Positions 47,255 through 57,915 of a stretch of DNA of 64,000 nucleotides are shown here, in pieces. A program made the translations under genes and the position numbers. The number at the start of each line of letters is the position of its first letter. Position 1 is the first letter of the stretch. Under the pieces are notes generated by a model. The model was not told where the DNA came from and searched no databases. It saw only the letters and a list, made by a program, of their open reading frames with translations. The DNA is from Panopea generosa. Its lineage: Eukaryota > Mollusca > Bivalvia > Adapedonta > Hiatellidae. The stretch is from positions 41,771,236 to 41,835,235 of the forward strand of contig CM055900.1 of NCBI GenBank assembly GCA_029582155.1. The letters are read 5' to 3'.

Positions 47255-47480
47255 CATTTTTACAGATCAAAATTTATCATCTGAGCATGTTGAAGAATCA
47301 GAGGAAACTATAATGGCACATGTCGAAATTTTGGATGCAACTCTCCCTGGAGAAATTAATGCTGCCGTCATCAAGTGTGCTTTTCACGTTATCACCTCCG
47401 GGTGTGGTCTTACCGGGACATATATATGTGTTGTAAATATGGAACACCTTACATGTCTTCACCATGTCATATTATACACC
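47255..47480 (+). other. Ordinary-complexity block, possible exon or conserved element
   Basis: A TTTTTACAG acceptor-like site is followed by an open frame of about 70 codons containing MAHVEILDATLPGEI, ending at a TGA near 47480. On the minus strand a CCG|GTAAGA donor-like site occurs at about 47412. No domain recognised. Confidence 0.2.
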
Positions 47481-48068
47481 TGACATAATGTCACAGTGTC
47501 TAGAACAGTATCCAATATATGAAAGAAAATATCAGACTGTGTCATTATATAACAGATCTTCTAGCATTTCTAAGACATTGGCTCTTAACTCAAATAAAAC
47601 ACAAAATCAATATGTCACCAAACCGCTTGTACTTCTGAAGAATCCCTCCCCATCACCATTGCTCCTCTCATCCTTAAAGAAATTATAGTGAACCCGAAAT
47701 AAGTCATTATTATCCAATGAAAGTGTGAGAAAGTCATAACATGAGGTCAAACTGGTAACTTCATCTTTCTCATATCCCTTTGTTCAGCCCCTTTATTTAA
47801 ATATCCCTAATCTGTAATATGTCCCCTGTAGTAAATCTAAATTTCATCTAATTAAAACAGTAGCCGGCTGCACCCATCACAAGCAGTGTGAGAAAGTATA
47901 TTACTGGGGTCAGACCCAGTAGCAGCATCCCTTCTCCTCAACAGGATCGGGTTACCTAGTTAATCCAAACCACATGGTCCCGGCCACTATAAATCACATG
48001 GATTTAATGTCTTTAATGAATTAGAGGCCCCTTCATTGATTTTAAAACCTTTTTTTATATTAATATGA
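47481..48068. other. Noncoding, nothing recognised
   Basis: A 74-codon frame (47464-47688) has no domain and low-complexity Ser/Pro/Leu ends. Confidence 0.5.
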
Positions 48069-48178
48069 CATGAGGCTCCATGTTTAAAGGAATCTGAGGC
48101 TCCATGTTTGAAGGAACCTGAGGCTCCACGTTTGAAGGAATCTGAGGCTCCATGTTTGAAGGAATCTGAGGCCCACGT
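48069..48178. repeat. 24-bp minisatellite, about 4.5 copies
   Basis: Unit GAGGCTCCATGTTTGAAGGA plus ATCT; the minus strand would read an 8-residue repeat. Confidence 0.93.
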
Positions 48179-48717
48179 CACATGTCTTGTGTATATGTGT
48201 ATACAAGTACTGGTGTCAGTTATAAAGCAATCAAATTAATGGTGGTGATCAAATCATCAGTGGTTGTTGTACAATGAATAGGTGGGGTTAGTTAGTATTC
48301 AAATGAATGGACAGTAGAAACAGGTGTACTGAATTTTAACAGGGAATAGATGGTCAGTTGGTCAGTTGGTTTGACTAGATGGCATGAATCAGTATTAAAT
48401 TTTGTAGAACAGGACTGTTATGTCCGGGTAAACCTTCCATGTGAGGACTGTTAAGTCTGGGTAAACCTTCCATGTGAATAGATACTAGGAAAATGTGTAA
48501 TTAATTTAGTATTAAACATGTTTGATCAGGTGGTGACAGTCTATGTGGGTGTGAATAGCTGTTTAAATAAGTTATCCCTTGTGAATAGGTGGTGCCGCTC
48601 ATTCATAATGGTTATAGGTATGTGCTGTTACAAATAAATGGCGGGAATAAGCCTAAACTAAATGAATGCAGTAACCCAACTGATGCCCTCATATATATGT
48701 GTGTATGTACACGTGTT

Positions 48718-48719
<2 letters not shown>
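48179..48719. other. Noncoding, nothing recognised
   Basis: Contains a two-unit repeat of a GGGTAAACCTTCCATGTGA segment near 48420-48480. Confidence 0.55.

Positions 48720-48784
<65 letters not shown>
48718..48784. repeat. (CA)n(TA)n compound microsatellite
   Basis: About 12 CA units followed by about 20 TA units. Confidence 0.97.
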
Positions 48785-48787
<3 letters not shown>

Positions 48788-49477
48788 TTATTTCTGTTGT
48801 TGGAATCTAATATATTGGGTCCCTATTGCGATACAAAACTAACACCGGTAGTGGACATATATCAGGTGAAATTCTCTAAATAGGTGTGAAGTACACGGTG
48901 CGGCATAAGAATAGATTGGAACATTAGATTGAAGAGTAAGACGGTTTGTGGGGCTCAGCGCAGATAATATGTTATTGCAATGTAATATTCCGAATTAGAT
49001 AGTGTGAAAGCAACATTGAAATTAACGAAGGTGTAATTGCAGAAAAAATAAAATATACATTCATGTATTTATTATATGTAATTATCACCATACCATGAAG
49101 CCAAAAGTGACAGAAAATAAAACACATGTATGTTACAGAAGTTTAACTTTTGAACATAAAACTAAATATATGTCAAACAGTATTATTAACTAATTAAGAT
49201 AATATTTTGCTAGGAAAAGTACACAGTTCACTTTTTCACAGAGAATGTAGAATAACAACCGAGCGTTTCACCCCACTGTCGCCCCCTGCATCATTAACAC
49301 AGACCGCCTGTTAAGCTGCTTAAAATTCTTTTATCTGGCTACTGATAAACGATTATCTACACACACTGACTACAGATTAGATGTTTTTTAAAAGAAGTAA
49401 TTTAATTTCAATCTAGAGAAAACATTATTTCTATGTGGCTTTACACAGAAAAATCTTGACTGCTATGCCGAATGAAA
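48785..49477. other. Noncoding, nothing recognised
   Basis: AT-rich, no named feature. Confidence 0.55.
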
Positions 49478-49765
49478 CATTCTGCGCATCAGAATGTATG
49501 AAAAAAAATTACTTTTATTATAGTTGCAGACATTCTGTGCATTGGAATGTATAGAAAACATAACTGTTATTATAGTTGCAGACATTCTGTGCATCCGAAT
49601 GTATATAAAATGTAACTGTTATTATAGTTGCAGATATTTTGTGCATCCGAATGTATATAAAATGTAACTGTTATAATAGTTGCAGACATTCTGTGCATCC
49701 GAATGTATAGAAAACATAACTGTTTTTATAGTTGCAGACATTTAGTGCATCCGAATGTAGTTAAA
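49478..49765. repeat. ~52-bp minisatellite, about 6 copies, with hairpin core
   Basis: Each unit contains CATTCTGTGCATCCGAATG, an imperfect inverted repeat, followed by ATAAAATGTAACTGTTATTA and a TAGTTGCAGA stretch. The plus-strand frame from 49703 begins inside the array. Confidence 0.93.
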
Positions 49766-50147
49766 ATGATACTGTTTTTTTGTTGTTTTTCTTTTTTCAG
49801 ACATTTTGCACACTGCAAACTACAGAAAATAATTAATAATTCTGAAATATATAAAAAATATTACAGCTGCTTAATTTCACTTTTAATAAAAGGCTATTGA
49901 TGTTACTTGACTTTGGCACTTGTTTATATGCTATATATTTAACAATCAGAGGAAGACTTCAGAGAGAGAGAAGAAATGTTTACATTAATCCAAGTATAAC
50001 ACCATCTTCTGCTGTAAATACAAACTGTGATAACATGTTAATGGCCCCAGATGAACTTAAACTCATTACCTCAGAGGTGACAGGTCAGTAATATAAGACA
50101 TTTACTTGAGACCATCCTGCAACTGAGGACCCTTCTCTCACTAAACA
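49766..50147. other. Noncoding, nothing recognised
   Basis: Two 64-65 codon frames overlap its start; no domain. Confidence 0.5.
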
Positions 50148-50378
50148 ATTTGAATATTTAGTGTCATTCTTATACGATCAGTTATCCTTATTCTTTCCTG
50201 GAATCCTTGAAAGTTAACCAGTTCTTGTGTACACCCATCTCCGAGAGTAACTATCCCACTTGAATCAGTGGTGAAGGATGAATGCTATGAGACTCCATGC
50301 CGTTTATGTATAGTCACAGTGACGGTGGCCGGGTGAGAAGTAGTAGTCAGGCACACTACCCACTGAACTAACCGGACC
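50148..50378 (-). repeat. tRNA-Lys-like SINE, copy 6, shortened
   Basis: Body blocks TTCTTTCCTGGAATCC, AGTTAACCAGTTCTTG and CTTGAATCAGTGGTGAAGG are clear. The minus-strand head still reads GGTTAGTTCAGTGGGTAGTG (A box), but the B-box region is eroded. Confidence 0.78.
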
Positions 50379-51868
50379 CACAAAATAAGATCAATGCAAA
50401 AATTGAAATAATTAATGCTATTCAATAAAGATATGTTTAAATCAATATAAAAATAGCCAACAATTCCTATTATGTGAAATCATGTCCCCTTAAAATTAAA
50501 CATGGTGTCCACTAAAAAATATCCACATCTGCTATGAAGCTGCCCTGTCCACTATAAAATTGCATGATCAACAGTTCACTATAAATAAACATTTAAAAAG
50601 AATGCCTCGACTGTAAAACTCAGGGACAGTTTTCTAAGCACATTATGTGTAAGTTCACTATGCATGTACAAGAAAATATGGAGTTGCCCTATCGACCTTG
50701 TAACTGAACATAAATCAACACAAGCATAGATGGTCAGGAAAACATTCACTAAATGTCACTTGTATAAACTTTTGATCAAGATCACATTAATGTAACGTTT
50801 CTCTGTTTCTCCCACAAGAAGCGTCTGTAGTCTACGCTTTTTGTCCCCAAAAATTGTTTTAATATTAAAATTGAATAAAATCAATATTTACTTACAGAAA
50901 CTATTTTCATTACCAGTTTTTAAACAATCCTTCGTTTAACGTTCCAAATCAAGAAATTTATGATCAATTTTTCTAAACCCACCAACATGACAATCAACCC
51001 ACTGTAGAGTCCCCTCTCAATCTGTTATTCACTTTTTAAAGAAATCAATAAGTATATCGTCTAATTTCCCGATAAGATGTCGTCCAACCATACATCTCCA
51101 TCCATCTATAGTATACTCAACTTGAAATACACAAACAAAATTTTATATACATAATCAAAACATGCAATCACACAAACTGTAAGTGCAAATACAAACAACA
51201 AACAGTAAAAAAATAATACTGACCATAAATATCAAGTCTGTTCTATATCTGAAATATCCGATACAGTACCCATCACACGACAGGTATTAAAATACTTGTA
51301 GTATTTACACTTTCTACCTCCTCCACAGATAACCATCTCCCAAACCTACGGGTTAACTGCACACAGTAGCCCACGGGGGTCAAACAGATTAAATGGGACA
51401 GTGAGCAATAAAAATATTTCCTATTCAGTCTGAATCAGTGAATCGATGATGGAACACATTCATGAAGCTAGCCTATACTCAATCCATGGCTAGCCTATAG
51501 TCACATCTATTTTTACTTCCAATTAAAAACGTTTAAATAGCTTAACAAAGTAACAGGAAGCGGGCAGTTACAAACAGTTGCTAGTTATTTAAAGGAGCTG
51601 AAGTTTACCATGGTACAAATATTTTCACAGTTGATGAACTCATGCCTGTGAACTGAACATTTAAATACAGCAATTATCGCTATTTATTAATGAAATAAAT
51701 TGCATTTCAGTTCCAAAGACTTTTTTTTTCATGGAATGTTAATCACATGGATGGCCATGTCCAATGAAGGACTTGGTTATGATAAACCACCTAAGGATTG
51801 TCTAGTCATTTGGTGATTAAAACAAAGTCAGGAATGGCCAGTTACCAGCAAGATCAATTCCATGGCTG
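50379..51868. other. Noncoding, nothing recognised
   Basis: AT-rich, no named feature. Confidence 0.5.
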
Positions 51869-52160
51869 TTTAATGGGTGACTAGATATAATACCAGTATC
51901 AGTATTGACCAGTTTAATGGGTGACTAGATATAATACCAGTGTCAGTATTGCCCAGTTTAATGGGTGACTAGATATAATACCAGTGTCAGTATTGCCCAG
52001 TTTAATGGGTGACTAGATATAATACCAGTGTCAGTATTGACCAGTTTAATGGGTGACTAGATATAATACCAGTGTCAGTATTGCCCAGTTTAATGGGTGA
52101 CTAGATATGATACCAGTGTCAGTATTGACCAGTTTAATGGGTGACTAGATATGATACCAT
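51869..52160. repeat. 44-bp minisatellite, about 6.5 copies
   Basis: Unit TTTAATGGGTGACTAGATAT plus AATACCAGTGTCAGTATTGCCCAG, spaced by exactly 44 bp; GCCCAG and GACCAG variants alternate irregularly. The 94-codon frame starting at 52151 is at the array edge and has no domain. Confidence 0.96.
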
Positions 52161-53204
52161 ATGCAGGAAGGAATAGAAAACTGTCAAGTCTAGAGAATGG
52201 GTCAGAAATGGCCAGTTCTGTTATAACAGTCTCTTTAATGACAAGTTTTCACCTCAAATGTTCCCACATAATACTATGGCTGACACCAGGGTCTCTTTTT
52301 GCAGAAACTAAGTACAATACCATCCCCATGACTAATGTATGTTTCTCAATATCCTCAAATCTACTTCACAGGTTATACATAAACTTTCCTTCTCGACACT
52401 TCAACTTCAAAAAATGCCTCAAGATGAAAACCTGACAGATACACGCAATTAAAATTAAATCAAATAAGTTTATTACCTTAAATCAAATAAACATATGTAG
52501 TCAGTAGGTATATGCAACAGGGAGAGAGGCGAGTTACTTTGTTTTAATACCGTCTCATAATTTTCACAAAACAACACCACTACAATGCAATATATCAAAA
52601 TCAACTTTCGTTATACCTGCGTCCTTATATCCGACAATAGAAAGGATAATATCACAGATATACTACCTTTGAAATTAAACGAAAGCAATATAACTTGAAA
52701 ATATTTAATTATTTGACATTAAGACTGCTTTTACCAACACATAAATCAACATAATTAAAACTTCATATTATTGAGACTGGCTTTTCATTTGCTGACTCTT
52801 TTTAAATTGTGTATTTTTTTTTCTTTTCCTCTTTAACAAATTGTATATTTATTTTAGATACGAAGTAAAACTGTTATCTAAAACGAAATTGCTTTAATTA
52901 TACCCTTTCTATGATAAATGAAAATGGATGGCGAGATAAAAACTCAATTAAGAGAACTCTTCATTTTGATACAGTATTAAGATATGAGTGAACGAAGTCA
53001 TCACTTAATGTTCCCGAAGATTGAAATCAATTCACATGTACAGTGAGAGTGAGAGCGTAAAAAGCAGCATCTAATACTAATGACCCATTATGCTCTCAAT
53101 TCTTTGTTCCAAATCGCATACAAAGCGTTCTCTACGGCAAAATTAGCTCCCTTCAGTCATGATGTACAAAATGTGGTAACAAGTTAGTAACTGTATTCTG
53201 TTTT
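52161..53204. other. Noncoding, nothing recognised
   Basis: AT-rich, no named feature. Confidence 0.5.
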
Positions 53205-53495
53205 TCATTCTTGGTTATCTCCCTTGTATCACAAGTGCCAATATGGATATCACCTTTGTTTTACAACAGCAAATGTAAATATTTTCCTGCCAATAGGGTT
53301 ATCTCCCTTGATTCACAAGTGGTGTCAATAAGGTTATCTTCCTTGATTAACAAGTGCCAATAGGGTTATCTCCCTTGATTCACAAGTGTGTGTGTGTGTG
53401 TGTGTGTGTCAATAGGGTTATCTCCCTTGATTCAAAAGTGTGTGGTCAATAGGATTATCTCCCTTGATTTACAAGCATCAATAGTTATCTCCTTA
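53205..53495. repeat. ~31-bp minisatellite with an embedded (TG)n
   Basis: Unit CAATAGGGTTATCTCCCTTG plus ATTCACAAGTG, about 7 imperfect copies. A TG run has expanded from the terminal GTG of one unit at about 53388-53410. Confidence 0.9.
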
Positions 53496-54238
53496 TACTA
53501 CATTTTTAATGAGAACTGCATTTCATTTCTTAACAAATAAAACTACAGCCAAATGAAACCACCAGTTTGTGCTTCATTGGTGCTACACTCTTGTTTTGCT
53601 GGTATTGAGAAGTTGCCATAAGACAGCTGTCATAAAAAATCTGTGTATTCAAAATGTTCTTTAATGCTTTAAATTTGCTTTTAATTGTTAAAACAAAACA
53701 AGAACATTATAGCTTTTCTACCAAAAAAGTTATAAATTATTGAAAGTGTAATTTTCAGTTTTCATTGGGAGATGGAAATCATGAGCTAGACTAATGCTAC
53801 AGAGGACATTAAAGTAATCTGTTTTTCATCATCTGAAGAAAACACAAAGTGTTGCTTTTATTCCATATTATTATTTTACGCATGACGCTTAAGTTATTTT
53901 GAATGTTGTCCTATTGTCTAAGGGAGATAATCATTATACTAAAACCTAACAGTATTAAATCTACATTGCTAGGGAACTACATTCTTTTATAGAGGACTAC
54001 CTATAATGACATCAGTGACTGAGTAATGATCACCATCCAAGTGTATGATCTGAGTATTATAATTAATGAAGAAAATGTCCCACAGTTACTCGATGTAGGC
54101 ATCTGAGAACAATGAATTATTGTAGAACCATGAAGTATACAATATGGAAGAAGCATGTGAAGAGAAGCAAAAAAAGGGAAAAAAGAAATAATGAAACAAG
54201 TGCAGTATAGTAATAAAAAAATAGGCATGAAATAATTG
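53496..54238. other. Noncoding, nothing recognised
   Basis: AT-rich, no named feature. Confidence 0.5.
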
Positions 54239-54450
54239 AAGTGCATGGTCAAGTGGTAGAGCATCTGATCCACGATCAGAGGATCATGAGCTCAATCCTC
54301 CACCATGGCTTTGTGTGGTGTCCTCGAGTAAGACACTTAATTCCCATATGCTTAGTAGTGGTTCTACCCAGGAATACTGTCTGAGTTGTAATACTTGTTT
54401 TACAATCCAATTGGTGTAAAAGAATAAGTTTAAAACACAAACAAACAAGT
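54239..54450 (+). repeat. tRNA-derived SINE, plus strand
   Basis: Head: TGGTCAAGTGGTAGAGCATC (A box), stem TCTGA/TCAGA around a TCCACGA loop, and GAGCTCAATCC (B box). The body has GTGTCCTCGAGTAAGACACT, a motif common in animal SINEs, and an A-rich ACACAAACAAACAAG tail. The loop has C where tRNAs have a universal U33, so it is not a working tRNA. Confidence 0.75.
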
Positions 54451-56285
54451 GAAATATTTAGAAAGCAGCAATAATTAAATAAAATAAACCACAGTTAAAA
54501 CTAGGAAGTTATCAAATGAAGAAGATGGTGACTTACAAGTACAAGACAACATCAGGAAGGGAATACAACGGAATAGAATGGACATGAATGCTGCCCGGAA
54601 CGATAGCTAAGGAAGTAAGCAGTAAAGAAGAGATCAATTCTTAGAAGAAAACTGGTGCCTGGCAGCAAAATTGTAATACAAATGGATGTGTTATAGTCCA
54701 TCTGCCACACAGGGAACCAGTAATGTTACACTCATTAACCAATCAAAACTGACCTACTTACGGAGTTTCCCACCAATATCCCAGGTACAACCATTAACAG
54801 TTTCCCACAATCCTTTGTAATTTCTGACAATTAAAGATCACCAAACTGTTAACTGTCCAAAATGTCACTGAAAACAAGCTTATTAAGATATCCAATGTGT
54901 TAAAACTTGGCCAGTCCCATGTGGTAGTATTGTACGCACCTATTATCATGTATGTCTATCCTAGTGATAATACTTCGAATTAAAACATTCAATCCAAAAT
55001 GTAAATTTTTCACAAAGTCCTGGGTAATTGTGTTAATTAAATGAATATTTAGCTCTTGTGCAAACACTGGATTAAAGATGAATGAAAAATTGGCTTATGG
55101 GTTTTGGAAGAAAACGTGTAATTGCTTTTGTTCTGTATGTCTGTATAAACAGCAAGGAAACTTAATCTGAAATGTACACAGAACAGTTTTAATCATGTAC
55201 CTCTACTGTTATAATTAATTGCAAAGAGATTAGTGGACTCAGCTAAACATATCCCTCATTTTGTTGTTCTAAGTGTGATGGAACACAGGAGATAGCCTCT
55301 ACCTATTCCCATACTCTTATTATTTTCAATACCTTTTAAAAAAGTTCTTTAATAGTTCAGATTCATGTGTATATACGTTTTAAAATGATATCGAAATGAT
55401 CCATCTGACCCACTTGTATCTTTGAGTCAATAATTAAAATAATCACAAATGAAATAAAATAGAAAATAAAACTCTTCATTATTTCTTATATACATTGTTC
55501 AATTTCTACTAAGATGGACAATCACCTGAACAATTTTTTTTTTTTTTGGCTAGGATTACCCTCTTCCCATAATGCTGTATTAACCCCTGTCCTGAGTTGA
55601 TCAGAGTTCCAAGATGATCAGAATGGGGAACCATATGGCTCTCTTCAAGGTGTTTTAGAAGTTTGGAACTCACATAATGTAATCAAAATAAAGCTAACCT
55701 ACACTGGTAACATAATCAAAGCATTAAAATGATATCAACCTTTACAGAATGGCACAAAGAGAACTTTGTTTCCTGGATTCACCTAAAAACCAAGTGTCCT
55801 GTAAGTTCAACACAGGTTGTGATGAATATAAAGTAATATTTAAAGAGGTTGCAGATGGTCAGAAACAAAACTAAATTCCGATTATCATAATTTACATTTT
55901 CATCAATGCTTAGTAACTGTTCACCTTTGGTGGTAACTTCCAATTTGTGTCACAGCCATTGAACAAGGATGAAAACTGGCTGACGATCTCATTTTTAACT
56001 GTTGTTTTAACACCATTACCAACTGCTCACAGTTTATTTACGGCACCAACTGCTCACAGGTTATTTACGGCACCCAGTTGGATAAGTGCAGGAAGACCTC
56101 AAATGTGTATACATGGAACTGATCAGAACTACTGGGCTCGAACGCACAACCCAAGTGGTGAAAGACAAATTACCTTGATACTCAGTTCATCATATAAAAG
56201 AAATATAGGAATTTCATCTATAGTAAGCACAGGGGATGGTTGCTGGCTTCCTACTTAGCACTCACGGAAACTTGAAACAAATTGA
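54451..56285. other. Noncoding, nothing recognised
   Basis: AT-rich; the 103-codon frame at 55947-56258 shows no domain and contains a short internal duplication (ACCAACTGCTCACAG). Confidence 0.5.
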
Positions 56286-56501
56286 TTAACCCTTTACTCC
56301 ATAGATACGCATTTTCCCGCACCAATCACAGAAGGCCTTTGAAAACAGTGCAGGAAGAGTTCAGATTGCTCGTAATGAGCAATCTGAACACTTCCTGCAC
56401 TGTTTATAACTCTGTCAGTTATTATAAACATAATTCACCCAATAATTCATAAGCCTATTGTATTAGGTGTCCAAAGGCGTCTATATGAAGTAAAGGGTTA
56501 A
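56286..56501 (-). mobile_element. piggyBac-like MITE, copy E
   Basis: TTAA at both ends; left CCCTTTACTCCATAG, right ATGAAGTAAAGGG. The central hairpin (56341-56406) is complete except for one extra mismatch at the tip. Same orientation as copy C. Confidence 0.9.
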
Positions 56502-57829
56502 ATGAATGAACTGAGGTTTCATGCCATATACCAACATAAACAAAATATATACGGCAAAAAAAACCAAAACAGACTTAATAATTCCATATTCACTCTCACC
56601 TAATAAAAATCCAACTTACATGAATAATTTATGTAATGAAATGGAAAAACATTACAAATGTATACAGATTGACTATGATCATTGATGCCTGCAAAACTGC
56701 AGCCCAGTGTCAACAAACACTTCATCTAATACAAAATTTGTCACTCCAGGGTCCTGACCACATACAAGACCAACAATGGTCCAATTCTTGCCATCACTCA
56801 TGTTGTGCTCCGGTACCACGTAGATAACACAAACATTTTGTATTAATGATCTGTAAATTGATCGGCAGTGTATTCAGTACAATTATAATCAAAATGTGGC
56901 AATCCATAACCGACGGCCAGTAAGCACATTGGTCCAACTGTATAATTTGTAGTAGTATTTGAGATGTTCCAATTGTGGCCCCTGCTCAATTATCATCATG
57001 TCACAGAATGGACATCAACCTCCTCTTGGTCAAGACAACTTCATGTCTGACAGTGAAAACAAGAAGAAAGATCGAGAACAAATTAATTTCTACAGCGAAT
57101 TTATATTAATATTATAATAGTTTAATTCAAACCAAGTGCAAATGACATATTGACAATACAATATATCAGATACAATGAGCTTGCTTTGAATATGCAATTA
57201 ATTCAATATTAATTATGGAAATATCAGATTGAAATAGTTTTATGAAAAAAAAAGAAAAAAAAAGCAACCATCCCAGATGGAATGGATATACAAAGCTATT
57301 ACAGCTACATGCATTAATTAGCAGAGACAACTAAAACAAGCACTACCTTGATATGCGCGTTACAATAAACCAATCGAAGTTGATCATTACTTTAAATCGA
57401 GACAATTGCAAATGTATAATAAACCACGCTAAATAATTGACTAACTGGAAACTATTGTTTGAATGTGTGTGCCAATGAATGTAACAATATCCAATGTTAG
57501 TATCATTTTCAAAGTGTCTGTAACGAGAACATGATCAATGATGGAATAACAATGTAGACTGGATTAAAAATTGTCCAGTACCAGCTATATGAAATACTAA
57601 TATTTTTTTTTAAGACAGTCTGTTTTTTTGAGGGGTTGATGATGGTCCATCTTGTAATGCTAACCGTTTAATGTAGAATAAAGTGAGAACCTAGGCAAGG
57701 GAATGGGTTTAATACCTTTTTAAAAACATTACAGGTTATCTATGGAAGCTAAACTTTTGTGGAGAAAGATATTCCAAATGAAGCCCTGTAAAACCAGCAT
57801 GGCTAGTAAACTTTCTAACATGAAGTCTT
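56502..57829. other. Noncoding; some TTAATTA cores near 57110-57330
   Basis: No gene seen. GCAATTAATTC, ATTAATTATGG and GCATTAATTAGCAG occur within about 130 bp. Confidence 0.45.
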
Positions 57830-57915
57830 CAGACCAAGCTAGGCTCGAGCCTATAACCAGAGAAATGAGAGGAAAGTGATTTTGAGACAGCCTTCAACAC
57901 TACTCAGCCATACCT
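57830..57915 (-). repeat. tRNA-derived SINE head, class II-like
   Basis: On the minus strand GGTATGGCTGAGTAG (A box), an extended middle with CCTCTCATTTCTC, and GGCTCGAGCC (B box). The body probably continues left to about 57695 (GGGTTTAATACC). Confidence 0.55.

Noticed and set aside
54239-54310. Functional tRNA gene
   Set aside because: A and B boxes are present but U33 is missing and the acceptor stem does not pair; SINE body and A-rich tail follow.
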